In this document: piece by piece, positions 45,119 to 55,484 of the stretch | How positions within the stretch are numbered: the first letter of the stretch is position 1 | Layout of the letters: every line of letters starts with the position of its first letter | Origin: Hyphomicrobiales bacterium | GTDB lineage: Bacteria; Pseudomonadota; Alphaproteobacteria; Rhizobiales; Rhizobiaceae | Direction: 5' to 3' | Assembly (NCBI GenBank): GCA_900466605.1 | Contig: UBMU01000004.1 | Coordinates: 61,294-125,293, forward strand | Length of the DNA: 64,000 nt | Notes under the pieces: model-generated | Told to the model about the DNA's origin: nothing | Database searches by the model: none | What the model saw: only the letters and a program-made list of their open reading frames with translations | Program-made: the position numbers and the translations under genes

Positions 45119-46159
45119 TTAATCTATTTCATAGACCGACGCATTATCCTGCACCTCACGCAATCCCTTGTATGATGCGTGTCGAAGCTTCCCCTCATGT
45201 GTCCAAGCGCGATACTCAATCTCCGCGATCAGCGTTGGCTGCACCCATACCAAGTTTTTGCGCGGCCCTTCGTACTCGACAGGCGGCGTTTTTCGCTTGA
45301 TCCTGTCCAGTGTCTTCCGCAAGTACTCGGCGTTGCGCTCATTGAAGCCGGCGCCGACCGAGCCGACATAGACCCAATCGTCGCCCTTTCGCGCGCCCAA
45401 AAGCAGGCTGCCGATCCCCGATCGCGCGACGTTCGAGTGCTCGTAGCCAACCACAATGAAGCTGTCCGACTGGGTACACTTTACCTTCACCCATTCGCCG
45501 AACCTTCCCGAGCGATAAGGAGCATCTTTGAATTTGGCGATGATTCCTTCGAGCCCGTGTTCGCATGCAGCGGCGAAGATATCGCGCCCGTCGCCGTCAA
45601 TGGCCTCAGACAGCTGAATGGCGCCCTGCTCACTCTTCAATAGAGATTGAAGGAAGTAGCGGCGCGAAGTCAGCTCCATGCTCCGGATGTCATGGCCGTC
45701 AAAGTAGAGGAGGTCAAATGCGTACATGATCGCATTGCCTGCCGGACGTTTGCCACCCCGCCCGCCAAGCGAGTTTTGCAGTCGACCGAAATCCGGTCTC
45801 CCCTCGTCGTCGAGTACGACGGCCTCACCATCGAGGACGGCCGAGCCAACGCCGAGCTGCTTGGCCGCGTCCTCAATGCCTGGGAAGCGGTGCGTCCAGT
45901 CGTGCCCGCCGCGCGTGAGGATGCGGACATTGCCGTTGTTGAGGTGAACGGCGATACGGTAGCCGTCCCATTTGATCTCATAGATCCAATCCGGGCCGAC
46001 CGGTGGCCTTGGCTTCAGGAGTGCGAGACATGGCTCGACGCGGTCAGGCATCGGATCAAACGGCAGTCGGGGCTGGGAAGGATCGCGCGGCTTTCGCGGT
46101 CGGCTACGAAGCGGCTTTTCTTCAGCTAAGAGGGGCTTGGAGCGCGGAGACTTTGCCAT
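45119..46159 (-). CDS. ATP-dependent DNA ligase, LigD ligase-domain type
   Basis: A 346-residue ligase. Motif I YEIKWDGYR carries the adenylated lysine (K63). SAVLDGEAVVLDDEG is motif III, then MYAFDLLYFDGHD, EGIIAKFKDAPYRSGR (motif IV) and WVKVKCTQSD (motif V), followed by the OB domain with VGSVGAGF. The polymerase and nuclease domains of full LigD are absent. Rhizobia often carry several LigD-like ligases; this one may take part in Ku-dependent end joining, but no ku gene is adjacent. Confidence 0.92.
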   Translation of the reverse strand: MAKSPRSKPLLAEEKPLRSRPRKPRDPSQPRLPFDPMPDRVEPCLALLKPRPPVGPDWIYEIKWDGYRIAVHLNNGNVRILTRGGHDWTHRFPGIEDAAKQLGVGSAVLDGEAVVLDDEGRPDFGRLQNSLGGRGGKRPAGNAIMYAFDLLYFDGHDIRSMELTSRRYFLQSLLKSEQGAIQLSEAIDGDGRDIFAAACEHGLEGIIAKFKDAPYRSGRFGEWVKVKCTQSDSFIVVGYEHSNVARSGIGSLLLGARKGDDWVYVGSVGAGFNERNAEYLRKTLDRIKRKTPPVEYEGPRKNLVWVQPTLIAEIEYRAWTHEGKLRHASYKGLREVQDNASVYEID

Positions 46160-46348
46160 CAGATGATTACATCAGGCAAAGCTTAAAAAGACAATTAATC
46201 TTCCGCATTCACGCTGCTGCCATTTATCGCCATCTGTCACCCCTCAATGGTCGGAACGAAATTGGATCTGGGTTAGACCTCCGTTTCCGCGCGTGCGCGG
46301 TCGCTCACACGTTCCTTCATTGGCGGATTGCGCACCCTCTTCCGGCTG

Positions 46349-46615
46349 TTATTTAAAGTCCGCCCGCTTAAGAACGATCAGGTTTGTTCGTTTTGACTTG
46401 TATACACGCTCGGCCACCCCAAGAATTGTAGCTCGAAGCCTATCAAAGGCCGCGAGGTAGTCGCGTTCCGACGTTGCCATCTCGCACGGCCCCTTGGCCA
46501 ACACGTCGATATCCACAAAAAAGCGAATTTCGAACATGCCATCATGGCCAATAAAGCGAACCCGCCTAGCGGACTCGTCATAGCTTCTGGCACGGTTGGG
46601 AAATTCAATTGCCAT
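46349..46615 (-). CDS. DUF1488 family protein
   Basis: An 88-residue protein: FPNRARSYDESARRVRFIGH, then IRFFVDIDVLAKGP and the helical end FDRLRATILGVAERVY. This fits DUF1488, small proteins common on rhizobial replicons and of unknown role. The ATG at 46615 overlaps the upstream gene by 11 bases; a longer frame to 46837 is a shadow of it. Confidence 0.8.
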   Translation of the reverse strand: MAIEFPNRARSYDESARRVRFIGHDGMFEIRFFVDIDVLAKGPCEMATSERDYLAAFDRLRATILGVAERVYKSKRTNLIVLKRADFK

Positions 46616-46943
46616 GGAAAGCCTCCCAATTTTCTCGTGGAGAACCAGGCATTGGCGACGACGTTGCAGCCGTCCGCGACCGGTCATTCGAGTTCGCATC
46701 GTTCTCCAGCGCCGCTTCAATTTCCGGCATCGACACTCGCAGCAACTGCCTAGTGCCCACGCAGGCTGCAATCGCCGGTATCTCAAGGTGGGTATTGGTT
46801 CTTCGGAAGGCGGAAAACGACAGACCTTCGATCTCAACCTCTTGCATAATCAAGCGGTATGTCCCCGCTTCAAGGGGAACCACCAAGGAACTCACTGTGA
46901 AGGGATGTGCGAACGTTATTTCAGTCTGGGTGGTGCGTTCCAT
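46605..46943 (-). CDS. Small conserved hypothetical protein
   Basis: A 112-residue protein with TEITFAHPFTVSSLVVPLEA, GTYRLIMQEVEIEGLSFSAF and a polar tail. This pattern (ITFxHPF, LPAGTY, EGLSFxAY-R) is seen in short rhizobial proteins of unknown function. The Met at 46943 was chosen as start. It overlaps DUF1488, so the two are probably co-translated. Confidence 0.65.
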   Translation of the reverse strand: MERTTQTEITFAHPFTVSSLVVPLEAGTYRLIMQEVEIEGLSFSAFRRTNTHLEIPAIAACVGTRQLLRVSMPEIEAALENDANSNDRSRTAATSSPMPGSPRENWEAFHGN

Positions 46944-47032
46944 CTTGGCAATTCCAGCGCGAGGCATTTACAGATCCTGCCGGCAACGACTTCAGCTGAG
47001 TCTATGCGGGCGGATTTTGAAAGATCTGCGGC

Positions 47033-47176
47033 TTACCAGAAGACACCTTTAAACGTGACATATACTATGAACACGAGGCTTATTGCTGGGGCGGATTTAA
47101 CGAAAAAATCCAGGTAGCGGAATCGAGCGGCTCGCCTTAGATTGTCGCTGAAGTAGCTCATTGACGCGGAAGACAT
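47033..47176 (-). CDS. Small single-pass membrane protein (47 aa)
   Basis: A strong AAGGAGG lies five bases before the ATG at 47176. The peptide has a basic, amphipathic start (SDNLRRAARFRYLDFFV) and one membrane helix near its end (APAISLVFIVYVTF). No family is known to me, though similar short membrane proteins occur in rhizobia. The ribosome-binding site is the best evidence for translation. Confidence 0.5.
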   Translation of the reverse strand: MSSASMSYFSDNLRRAARFRYLDFFVKSAPAISLVFIVYVTFKGVFW

Positions 47177-47831
47177 GCCGTCCTCCTTTGTTGGGGCTGG
47201 AACGATTTTGGCGTCCGCACCCGGCAACGCCCGTTTCAGAAGCTGCCGATAAATTACAAATGGTGTGCCAACAGGACAATTGCAATGTCTACTGTATTCT
47301 TGGCCGGTAGAACTAGGGGGCACCTTTAATCGATCATGCTGCGGCAAAACAAAAACCGCTGCGGATACTTTTCGCCCAGGTTCTTGTCTGAGGTGCACCG
47401 CACGCTGCATTCTTGAACGAACGTGTTGCGAATGTGTGATTATCCCAACCCTTCGAGGATGGAGCGCGCGAACCGAATTGATTCGCTATTGTCCTGCTTA
47501 TGTGAGCAAGGTCTTATCGCCCGGTCGTAGTTCTGTTCCTGGAACGACCTCCGAGCTTTTTGGAGTCCGCTTCGCACCCCTTAGCGGGCTCCTTCTGCGA
47601 TACCGGGCAGCGTGGTGCTAGGTGCCCGCATGCATGGCGTTTTCGGCCAGCGACAGCTCTTTGCTCGCAGAACTGCGAGTATTTGTAAGGGCAAGTCGGA
47701 ATCTCGAGGCGTTTGTGGTGGGGGCACACAGTTGAGCCGCATCTTGTGGCTAAAAAAGCACCCATGATAGTTGTTGTCGGCAAGCTGAAGGCCTTTGGTT
47801 CGCCTTCTGCCTGCCGTCGTCACTCGATACT
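47177..47831. other. Intergenic stretch without a recognised gene
   Basis: About 650 bases. Open frames on both strands are short, Cys- and Arg-rich and lack ribosome-binding sites or motifs, which suggests no gene. It may be scar sequence between the small-gene island and the GMC oxidoreductase. Confidence 0.4.
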
Positions 47832-49388
47832 TTATGAGGTGAGAATCCGTGCAGCTCGCTCGCCGACAACGACGCAAGGCGCCATGGTGTTGCCGGTTGG
47901 GATCCGGGGGAAGATCGATCCGTCAGCGACCATGAGATTTTCGACTCCATAGACCTTTAGGTTCGCATCGACCACCGACATTTCATCGCGACCCATCTTG
48001 GCGGTGCAGGTCTGATGCCAGAACGGAACGGCGGCCTCGCGGATGAATAGGTCAAGCTCATTGCCGTAGGTCGCGCCGGGGAACGCCTCTCTCTTCGTTA
48101 ACTCCCTCAACTGCGCCTGTGCGCCTATTTCGCGGGAAAGCTCGACAGCGGCTTTCGCTGTTTTGACATCGTCGGGATCAGAAAGCGCGTTCAAGTCCAG
48201 AATGACTTTCTCACGGGGATCGCTGCTACGGAGCCTCACCCGGCCGCGGCTGCGTGGCTGGGCCAGCCCTGCCACCAGAGACCACGCATGCTGGGGAACG
48301 AAGTGTTGCCGGGCTATTTCGGGGCTACAAATCGGGAATTCACCCTGACACATCATGACGTCTGGCGAGGCGCTATCGGATCGGACTGCAGTATAAATGG
48401 TCGCTGCGCTGCCGTTTCCACGCGGCTCAATCGCATCGCGGTACTCGAAGATGCTCGGAAAGCAAATGTGATCTTGCAAGTTCTCACCGACACCGGGCAA
48501 ATGTTGGACGATCGGAACTCCCAACCGCGTCAGCTCGCTTTCGTGACCAATTCCCGATTGCATGAGAATACGCGGTGTATTGATCGAACCCGTAGACAGG
48601 ACGACCTGGTGGGTCGCACGGAAATGATGGCGCCTACGACCCTCGACGACATCAACCCCAACCGCACGCCCAGACTCAATTGCGATCCGCTCCACCGTCG
48701 CACCTGTCAGTATTGTCAGGTTCTGGCGGCCAAGAACAGGACGCAAATAGGAATCGAAGATCGTCATCCGCGTCTCGCCATCTGCTCTAATGTCGGAGAG
48801 CGAACATCCGCTGCGCTCCTCCATCATTCGGCCATTTGGGTTCGAAAAACGGGGTATGCCCAGTGACTCCGCTGCAGCGACCAACGCCGTGGCGATCGGA
48901 TGGCGCTGGCTCGGCTGAAAAACCGTGACGGGTCCGTCGGTGCCGCGCGGAAGGTCTGCCACGCCGCGATACTCCTCGATGGTACGGTAGTGCTCCTGGA
49001 TGGCTTGGTAACCCCAGGCAGGGTCGCCGCTCTCACTCGCGTAATAGTCCCAATCGTTGCGATGACCACGGGCCCAGATCATCGCATTGATGCTGGAACT
49101 GCCGCCGACGACCTTTCCCATGGACATCAGCAGCGCTCGACCGTTCAATCCCGCCACTGGTTCAGACATGAAGCCCCAATCTTGGGGTCCACCGATGTTT
49201 TCGGGCCAGCGAGCCGCGTGCGTGATCGTGTCGGAATACTCCATTCCACCGCTCTCGATTAGCAAGACATTGATGCTTGGGTCGTCTGAAAGGCGCCGCG
49301 CGACCACGGATCCGGACGACCCGGATCCGCAAACGATGACGTCATAAGACTGGTCCGGCATCTCGGAAGGTTCAAGCGGGTGTATCAT
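47832..49388 (-). CDS. GMC family oxidoreductase (choline dehydrogenase-like)
   Basis: A 518-residue FAD enzyme: dinucleotide fold DVIVCGSGSSGSVVARRLS with LIESGG, signature 1 MGKVVGGSSSINAMIWARG, signature 2 STGSINTPRILMQSGIG, and the catalytic region FWHQTCTAKMG and GNTMAPCVVVGE. The length is normal and no signal peptide is seen. It oxidises an alcohol; the substrate is unknown. It is not related to the 36.8-kb dehydrogenase beyond the shared family. Confidence 0.92.
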   Translation of the reverse strand: MIHPLEPSEMPDQSYDVIVCGSGSSGSVVARRLSDDPSINVLLIESGGMEYSDTITHAARWPENIGGPQDWGFMSEPVAGLNGRALLMSMGKVVGGSSSINAMIWARGHRNDWDYYASESGDPAWGYQAIQEHYRTIEEYRGVADLPRGTDGPVTVFQPSQRHPIATALVAAAESLGIPRFSNPNGRMMEERSGCSLSDIRADGETRMTIFDSYLRPVLGRQNLTILTGATVERIAIESGRAVGVDVVEGRRRHHFRATHQVVLSTGSINTPRILMQSGIGHESELTRLGVPIVQHLPGVGENLQDHICFPSIFEYRDAIEPRGNGSAATIYTAVRSDSASPDVMMCQGEFPICSPEIARQHFVPQHAWSLVAGLAQPRSRGRVRLRSSDPREKVILDLNALSDPDDVKTAKAAVELSREIGAQAQLRELTKREAFPGATYGNELDLFIREAAVPFWHQTCTAKMGRDEMSVVDANLKVYGVENLMVADGSIFPRIPTGNTMAPCVVVGERAARILTS

Positions 49389-49708
49389 GGCCGAGCATTC
49401 TCCTGCGCATAAGTTTTCGAGAAACTGTCAATTGGCCGAACGATGGCGACGGCCGCCTCGTGGCGCCCCTGAACGTCGATGAACACTGTTCCAATTGCGT
49501 TGTCGAATGGGGGGCTATCGTTACATCTGCAAGCTGAACACGGTGGATTGCCTGTGTCGAGGACGCCGCGCTCTACACGCGGGTCTGGACGCCAGTAAGT
49601 GCCACCGCATCTTTTAACAAGAAGAACCGAGACCGAACCGAGATCCGTGCGCTTGTCTCTTCGCCCTTCGACCAGGGTCAGCAGGTGCTGGACAATACTA
49701 TGCTCCAA
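49385..49708 (-). CDS. Uncertain 107-residue ORF upstream of the GMC gene
   Basis: A TTG-initiated frame whose last bases overlap the GMC start. The middle (GTVFIDVQGRHEAAVAIVRP) looks somewhat protein-like, but no family is recognised and no ribosome-binding site is seen. It may be a remnant or a chance frame. Confidence 0.2.
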   Translation of the reverse strand: MEHSIVQHLLTLVEGRRDKRTDLGSVSVLLVKRCGGTYWRPDPRVERGVLDTGNPPCSACRCNDSPPFDNAIGTVFIDVQGRHEAAVAIVRPIDSFSKTYAQENARP

Positions 49709-50099
49709 ACGATGTTAGGATGGCGCGCCGCTCCGTCATCATTGTAAAATCCGTCACTGGGATCACCATCGTCGAGTATCGCCCGACGACGAACCTGCCA
49801 CCTTGCTCGGCGGTCCGGTTTCCCTGGTGACCTTTTGTTGCAATATATTCTGCGCCGCGAGGTTGATCTTGAAGTCGTCGGTTTATCGAACCGTTAGCAT
49901 GGTAGCGGCTGCTTTCGATGATGCACTAAGCCTGCCTCGTCAGTCGATGAAAGCGCGCCTGTGCACACTGCGACAACTTTCGTCGACGCAAAGCACGACC
50001 TTTGGTTCCATCTTTCTCGGACTTAGGTCGGATGCCATGTGCAGAAGATTCTCTTAAAAGTCCAATGGGTTAAACTCATACAACCGGTGTCTAGATACG
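49709..50099. other. Intergenic stretch without a recognised gene
   Basis: About 390 bases before the ExoIII-like gene. A short plus-strand frame ending near 50057 (AAAFDDALSLPRQS) is too weak to call. No promoter could be placed with confidence. Confidence 0.35.
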
Positions 50100-50897
50100 T
50101 TGGGCCAGTCATCACCGCTGAAAATCGCAACCTACAATGTCAACGGGGTCAATGGACGATTGTCCACGCTTCTTCGGTGGCTTGATGAAGATTCGCCAGA
50201 TGTTGTCTGCTTGCAGGAGTTGAAGACCACTGATGACAAGTTTCCAATTCGCAAGATCGAACGTGCCGGATACGGCGCAGTGTGGCACGGCCAAAAGAAT
50301 TGGAACGGTGTTGCTGTTCTTGCGCGAGGAGAGCTACCTGACCTTGTCCGCCGTGGTCTTCCCGTCGAACCCGATGTCACTCAAAGCCGTTTCATCGAGG
50401 CAACAACAAAAGGCATTGTGATATGTTGCCTCTGTCTACCGGATGGACATCCAGTTCCGGGGTCTGCATATGACTGTAAATTGCGCTGGCTTCGCTGTCT
50501 TCAAAACTATGCCAGTGAGTTGCTGAATGCACGTAAGCCAACCATTCTGGCTGGCGATTTCAAGTTACTGCCCGCCGATCTTGATGCCTACAGACCAAAC
50601 CGTTGGCAGGATGACGCTTTCGCCGGGCCAGAAGTTCGCGCGGCTTACGCGGATCTGGTTGCTCAAGGCTGGACTGATGCGGTTCGGCACTTGCACCCGG
50701 CCGAGCGGATCTACACGTACTGGAAGGCTCGAAAAAGGTCGTTCGAACGCGATGCAGGCCTACGCATCGACCACTTTCTTCTCAGCTCCGATGTTGTGAC
50801 GTGGCTGCGCAGCGCAAGTGTTCGGCGAAGGCCTCGTGGCTGGCCGCATAGCGGTGAACACGCCCCTGCCATGATCGAACTTGACATCATGAACTAG
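50100..50897 (+). CDS. Exodeoxyribonuclease III-like protein with altered active site
   Basis: A 265-residue exonuclease/endonuclease/phosphatase fold resembling XthA: IATYNVNGVNGRL, VVCLQELKTTD (Glu-40 present) and LRIDHFLLSS (Asp-224 present). Three catalytic positions differ from E. coli ExoIII: the Tyr of YLPNG is Cys (CLPDG, residue 112), the Asn of GDxN is Lys (GDFKLLP, residue 155), and the Asp of SDHAP is Glu (GEHAP, residue 253). The usual ATG before KIATYN reads CTG, leaving a TTG at 50100. The frame is full length, but AP endonuclease activity is doubtful. Confidence 0.8.
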   Translation: MGQSSPLKIATYNVNGVNGRLSTLLRWLDEDSPDVVCLQELKTTDDKFPIRKIERAGYGAVWHGQKNWNGVAVLARGELPDLVRRGLPVEPDVTQSRFIEATTKGIVICCLCLPDGHPVPGSAYDCKLRWLRCLQNYASELLNARKPTILAGDFKLLPADLDAYRPNRWQDDAFAGPEVRAAYADLVAQGWTDAVRHLHPAERIYTYWKARKRSFERDAGLRIDHFLLSSDVVTWLRSASVRRRPRGWPHSGEHAPAMIELDIMN

Positions 50898-51031
50898 AGC
50901 TTAGCGACGGAGACCAGATGTAAACGTCGTCCCGATCACAATTTCACCGTCACGAGGAGGCGATGGCACACCTCTCGCCGCTTTTGGCCTTAGAAGCGCG
51001 CTCTTGCGATCCTGACCGGAAGTCAACGATC

Positions 51032-51742
51032 TCAATTCTCAAAGGAGATGGCTCGACTGTGCGCCTCGGAGATAGCCTGCTGGAGGTTGTCGATCGGGGT
51101 CACGTCGACCATTTTATTGCCTTCGAGGTCCTTCGGCATTTTCCAACCGGGATCGACACCATCCATGTTCGGTAGTTCGTGAGCGATTCCCTTATGGCAG
51201 TCGATACAGGTCGCCCTGCCTGACAGGAGATACCGGGTGTGGATTTCGGCTGCCCTTTGTGTCTGCTTTTGCAAGTCCATGGCGACAGAAGAGTGGCAGT
51301 TACGGCATTCCAGGCTGTCATTGGCCTTCATGCGAGCCCATTCATGCTCGGCGAGCTCCTGGCGCTTGGCGAGGAACTTGGGACGCGTATTGATGGTGCC
51401 GAATATCTTTCCCCACACCTCCTTCGAGGCCTGCATCTTGCGCGCGATCTTGTCTGTCCATTGATGTGGGACGTGGCAATCGGGACAGGTAGCCCGCACC
51501 CCCGAGCGGTTGGAGAAGTGAATTGTCCGGCTCAGTTCCTGATAGACATTGTCGTGCATCTCATGACAGGAGATGCAGAATTTTTCCGTGTTGGTCAGTT
51601 CCAGGGCCGTGTTGAATGCGCCCCAGAACATGACGCCGCCGATAAAGCCGCCAAGCGTAAGGAAGCCGAGCCCCAGCGTACCCGCCGGTGTTGCCATGAT
51701 CCGCCATGCCCAGACAATAGCCTTCCGCATCCATCCGATCAT
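51032..51742 (-). CDS. napC: Tetraheme cytochrome c NapC
   Basis: A 236-residue NapC/NirT protein: one N-terminal membrane anchor ([19 protein letters not shown]) and four heme sites, CISCHE, CPDCHV, CRNCHS and CIDCHK. It takes electrons from membrane quinol to the NapAB complex. It is the last gene of napEFDABC, four bases after napB. Confidence 0.96.
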   Translation of the reverse strand: MIGWMRKAIVWAWRIMATPAGTLGLGFLTLGGFIGGVMFWGAFNTALELTNTEKFCISCHEMHDNVYQELSRTIHFSNRSGVRATCPDCHVPHQWTDKIARKMQASKEVWGKIFGTINTRPKFLAKRQELAEHEWARMKANDSLECRNCHSSVAMDLQKQTQRAAEIHTRYLLSGRATCIDCHKGIAHELPNMDGVDPGWKMPKDLEGNKMVDVTPIDNLQQAISEAHSRAISFEN

Positions 51743-51746
51743 GGTC

Positions 51747-52250
51747 TTACTCGCTCCCCGCAGGCTTGAAGCCCAGATCGCTCATATCCTTGAATCTATT
51801 GCGTACCAGAGGTGGGGTATTTGCCTGCGGAACATGACAGGCGGTGCAAAAATACCTGCGCGGCGAGACATCGGCGATCATCTGGCCGTCACGCGTCATG
51901 TAGTGCGTGACGCTGATCATCGGCGCGCCCGAATCCTGCGTGAACTCGCGCTTGTGACAGGAGAGACACCGGTTCGCGTTCACCGAGAGCTCGTAGCCCT
52001 CTATCGAATGTGGAATGATCGGTGGCTGGTCGGGGTAGGCACGCATCTTTCGTTGGTCGTCGGTCACCCACTTGGGCAATACACCAGCGGCGCCCGTTTC
52101 CATTGAGGGGGTTGGCCCCTCAAGTTGCGGCACCATCTGTGGCACCACTTGTCCAATCGCCGCGGTCGCGACAAAGACCACGATGGCTGCTGCGATCGTT
52201 ATCCATTCAGGTCGCCTCAAATGGCGATAGGAAGAATCTTGACGGCGCAT
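51747..52250 (-). CDS. napB: Diheme cytochrome c NapB
   Basis: A 167-residue electron-transfer subunit with an N-terminal signal or anchor ([18 protein letters not shown]) and two heme sites, CLSCHK and CTACHV. The central [20 protein letters not shown] is characteristic of NapB. Its start overlaps the napA end by 34 bases, so the true start may be slightly downstream. Confidence 0.96.
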   Translation of the reverse strand: MRRQDSSYRHLRRPEWITIAAAIVVFVATAAIGQVVPQMVPQLEGPTPSMETGAAGVLPKWVTDDQRKMRAYPDQPPIIPHSIEGYELSVNANRCLSCHKREFTQDSGAPMISVTHYMTRDGQMIADVSPRRYFCTACHVPQANTPPLVRNRFKDMSDLGFKPAGSE

Positions 52251-54724
52251 TTTTTGAAATCCGTCTGTTTCGAGATAGGATCGGTGGCGTCGAGGGTTAC
52301 CTTGTTGATCAATTGGCTGGCGTCGAACCAGGGAACGAAAATAACGCCAGCTGGCATCCGGTTCCTGCCGCGAATGTCGATCCGGGAGCGGATCTCACCG
52401 CGCCTGGAAACGATCCGCACTTCTGCTCCCTGGTTGATGCCGCGTTTGCGAGCATCCTCCGCGTTCATGAAACAGCGTGCGCCGGGAAAGGCTTTGTAGA
52501 GTTCAGGCACCCGCATAGTCATCGAGCCGGAATGCCAGTGCTCGAGCACGCGGCCGGTCACCAGCCAAAAATCGAACTCGTCGTCGGGACTTTCAGCAGG
52601 TGGCTCGTAGGGAACGGCAAGGATCACAGCCCTTCCATCAGCCTGGCCATAGAATTTCACCCCTTCGCCTTTCTTGACGTAAGGATCATATCCCTCGCGA
52701 TAGCGCCATTTGGTCTCCTGCCCATTGACAACTGGCCAACGCAGGCCACGAACCTCGTGATATTGATCGTACGGCGCAAGATCGTGACCATGTCCTCTGC
52801 CGAAAGCCGCGTACTCCTCGAACAGCCCCTTCTGGATATAGAAGCCGAACGACTTGGCCTCGTTGTTATTATATTCGCCATTGAGCTCGCTAAGGGGAAA
52901 GCGGTCGACCTCGCCATTGCGGTACAAAACGTCGAAAAGGCTCTTGCCACGATACTCGGGATTTGCGTTGAGCAGTTCCTGCGGCCAGACATCATCGGTC
53001 GTGAAGCGTTTGGAAAATTCTACAATTTGCCACAAGTCCGAGCGGGCCACGCCGGGCGCCTCGACAAGTTGATGCCAAACGTGGGTTCTCCGCTCGGCAT
53101 TTCCGTAGGCACCCTCCTTTTCCACCCACATGGCGGCCGGCAAAATGAGGTCGGCACTCATCGCCGTTATTGTCGGATAGGCGTCGGAGACGACGATGAA
53201 GTTCTCCGCGTTGCGATAGCCTTGATAGGTTTCGTGGCTGGTGTTGGGGCCGGCCTGCACATTGTTGTTGACCTGGACCCAATAGAAATTGAGTTTGCCA
53301 TCCTTGAGCATCCGATCCTGCTCGACGGCATGATAGCCCGGCTTTTCTGGAATTATACCGTGCGGGATATGCCAGATGTCCTCGGCATGCTTGCGATGCT
53401 CTGGGTTGGTCACAACCATGTCTGCTGGCAGACGATGGGCAAAGGTGCCCACCTCGCGCGCGGTGCCGCAGGCCGATGGCTGGCCAGTCAGCGAAAAGGG
53501 ACTGTTGCCTGGCTCGGATATTTTTCCGGTCAACAGATGAAGATTGTAGACCATCTGGTTTGCCCATACGCCACGGACATGCTGATTGAACCCCATGGTC
53601 CACAACGACATGACCTTGCGATTTGGGTCCGCATAGAGTTCTGCTAGCTGTTCTAGATACTCCGGGTCGACGCCTGTGAGCTTCGCCGTATATTTGAGCG
53701 TGTAAGCGGCGACGAATTCCTTGAATGCAGCAAACTCAATCGGTGTCGTCTTCGCCGCATCAGCGGCATTGGCAGCTTTCATCTCAAGTGGATTGTCTGG
53801 TCTTAGGCCATAGCCTATGTCCGTCGTCCCTAGAGCGAATTTCGTGTGGTCTTGCACAAACTGCTCGTTGACCCGCCCCGTCTGAATTATGTGGTTGGCA
53901 ATGTAGTTCAAAATCGCGAGATCGGTTCCGGGCTTGAAGACGATCGGGATGTCGGCGAGGTCCATGCTTCGATGTGTGAATGTCGAGAGGACAGCGACAC
54001 GGACATGCGGCTGCCCTAGTCTGCGATCGGCAACCCGCGTCCAGAGAATCGGATGCATTTCCGCCATGTTCGAGCCCCAAAGCACGAAGGCGTCCGCGTT
54101 CTCGAAATCGTCATAGCAGCCCATTGGCTCGTCCATGCCGAATGTACGCATGAACGCATAGGCTGCTGATGCCATGCAATGTCGCGCATTTGGGTCGAGG
54201 TTATTGGATCGCAGGCCAGCACGCATCAATTTCGTCGCGGCGTAGCCCTCGAAAATGGTCCATTGCCCTGAACCGAACATTCCGACCGCCGTCGGCCCTT
54301 TCTCCCTCAGCACTCTCTTGCATTGCTCGGCCATCACGTCGAAAGCTTCATCCCAGCTTACAGGTTCGAACTCCCCTTCCTTCGAATAGACCCCATCGCG
54401 CTTGCGCAGCAGTGGCGTTTGCAGCCGGTCCTCGCCGTACATGATCTTCGACAGGAAGTAGCCCTTGATGCAATTCAGGCCGCGATTGACCTCGGCCTGC
54501 ATGTCACCGTGGGTGGCTACCACCTGTCCTTCCTTCACACCGACCATGACGCCGCAGCCCGTTCCGCAGAAGCGGCACGGTGCTTTCGACCATTTGATTT
54601 CCAGCGCGCTGACACCGCCTGGTACGGGTTGAGCAGTCGCAGGCAACGCGATGCCCGCCGTCGCAGCGGCAATACCGGCTGCATGCGCCTTGAGCAGCTC
54701 ACGCCGCGTCAGGTCTCCAGTCAT
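52217..54724 (-). CDS. napA: Periplasmic nitrate reductase catalytic subunit NapA
   Basis: An 835-residue molybdoenzyme that reduces nitrate to nitrite in the periplasm. The Tat signal is [20 protein letters not shown]. The 4Fe-4S cluster ligands are C50, C53 and C57 (CRFCGTGC) and C85 (GLNCIKG). The Mo-coordinating cysteine is C182 in [11 protein letters not shown]. The full length fits the family, and the frame is clean over 2.5 kb. NapD binds the signal to proofread export. Confidence 0.97.
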   Translation of the reverse strand: MTGDLTRRELLKAHAAGIAAATAGIALPATAQPVPGGVSALEIKWSKAPCRFCGTGCGVMVGVKEGQVVATHGDMQAEVNRGLNCIKGYFLSKIMYGEDRLQTPLLRKRDGVYSKEGEFEPVSWDEAFDVMAEQCKRVLREKGPTAVGMFGSGQWTIFEGYAATKLMRAGLRSNNLDPNARHCMASAAYAFMRTFGMDEPMGCYDDFENADAFVLWGSNMAEMHPILWTRVADRRLGQPHVRVAVLSTFTHRSMDLADIPIVFKPGTDLAILNYIANHIIQTGRVNEQFVQDHTKFALGTTDIGYGLRPDNPLEMKAANAADAAKTTPIEFAAFKEFVAAYTLKYTAKLTGVDPEYLEQLAELYADPNRKVMSLWTMGFNQHVRGVWANQMVYNLHLLTGKISEPGNSPFSLTGQPSACGTAREVGTFAHRLPADMVVTNPEHRKHAEDIWHIPHGIIPEKPGYHAVEQDRMLKDGKLNFYWVQVNNNVQAGPNTSHETYQGYRNAENFIVVSDAYPTITAMSADLILPAAMWVEKEGAYGNAERRTHVWHQLVEAPGVARSDLWQIVEFSKRFTTDDVWPQELLNANPEYRGKSLFDVLYRNGEVDRFPLSELNGEYNNNEAKSFGFYIQKGLFEEYAAFGRGHGHDLAPYDQYHEVRGLRWPVVNGQETKWRYREGYDPYVKKGEGVKFYGQADGRAVILAVPYEPPAESPDDEFDFWLVTGRVLEHWHSGSMTMRVPELYKAFPGARCFMNAEDARKRGINQGAEVRIVSRRGEIRSRIDIRGRNRMPAGVIFVPWFDASQLINKVTLDATDPISKQTDFKKCAVKILPIAI

Positions 54725-54986
54725 GGTCCTGCATCTCCTCTACTTCGACATGCTCGAAAACCATAGTCGCTGCGACCACCCCATCGAGTAGAGAGATGGT
54801 GGTCAGGCGCTGGCCCAAAAATCCGGTATTAGGCCCTTCTATGACGACGACGATCTTGCCGGCACCATGACCGTGCACTTCGACGTTCTCCATGTCTGTC
54901 AACGCAGCGAGAACGGACTGCGTATGGGCGGGCATCGTGAAGACGACGGCACTCGAAATATGATAGACTGGTCGATGCCTAGACAT
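54699..54986 (-). CDS. napD: NapD chaperone
   Basis: A 95-residue ferredoxin-fold chaperone: [37 protein letters not shown] and the end [12 protein letters not shown]. It binds the NapA Tat signal during cofactor insertion. It overlaps napF by eight bases and napA by 26. Confidence 0.93.
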   Translation of the reverse strand: MSRHRPVYHISSAVVFTMPAHTQSVLAALTDMENVEVHGHGAGKIVVVIEGPNTGFLGQRLTTISLLDGVVAATMVFEHVEVEEMQDHDWRPDAA

Positions 54987-55476
54987 TCGCAGCCTCCGGT
55001 GTAGGCAATTGGAGTACGATTGCGTCTCCGGGACAGACGCCGAGACATGCCCCACACCCGTTGCACGCTTCCTGATCAAGTTCTGGGATGAAGGGTCCGC
55101 CGATGCGCGGGCGAAACCGGATAGCCTGCTGCGGGCAGCTCTCAGCGCAAGTTTGACAGGCAATCCCATTTCTCGCCAGGCAGTCCTCGGTGACAAGAGC
55201 TCGATGAAGAAAACGCTGGGTGTCCCCTGTCTCGAAAACAGGCTCCGGACAGGCTTCCTTGCACGCACCGCAAAAAATGCACTCACCGACAGCAAAATCG
55301 ACAAAAGGCAAGGCATCCATCAGCCGGATTATTCCGGTGGGACATTGCTCCGCGCATCGGCCGCATCCGGTACATTGATCGAGCGAAGAATATGAAACAC
55401 CCGGAGGCAACAATCGTGAGGAGCGAACAACCTCACCTCTAAGAAACGCTCGACGAGAAATGGAGCTCGCGTCCAT
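54979..55476 (-). CDS. napF: Ferredoxin-type protein NapF
   Basis: A 165-residue iron-sulfur protein with four Cys clusters: CTGCGRCAEQCP, CIFCGACKEACP, CQTCAESCP and CNGCGACLGVCP. The N terminus has ISRRAFLRG. NapF helps mature NapA in the cytoplasm. It is located eight bases after napE. Confidence 0.95.
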   Translation of the reverse strand: MDASSISRRAFLRGEVVRSSRLLPPGVSYSSLDQCTGCGRCAEQCPTGIIRLMDALPFVDFAVGECIFCGACKEACPEPVFETGDTQRFLHRALVTEDCLARNGIACQTCAESCPQQAIRFRPRIGGPFIPELDQEACNGCGACLGVCPGDAIVLQLPTPEAANV

Positions 55477-55484
55477 TGGCCACC

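Noticed and set aside
40200..47200. EcfG-type general-stress promoters before the small rhizobial genes
   Set aside because: I looked for GGAAC with a properly spaced GTT upstream of these genes and found no convincing case.
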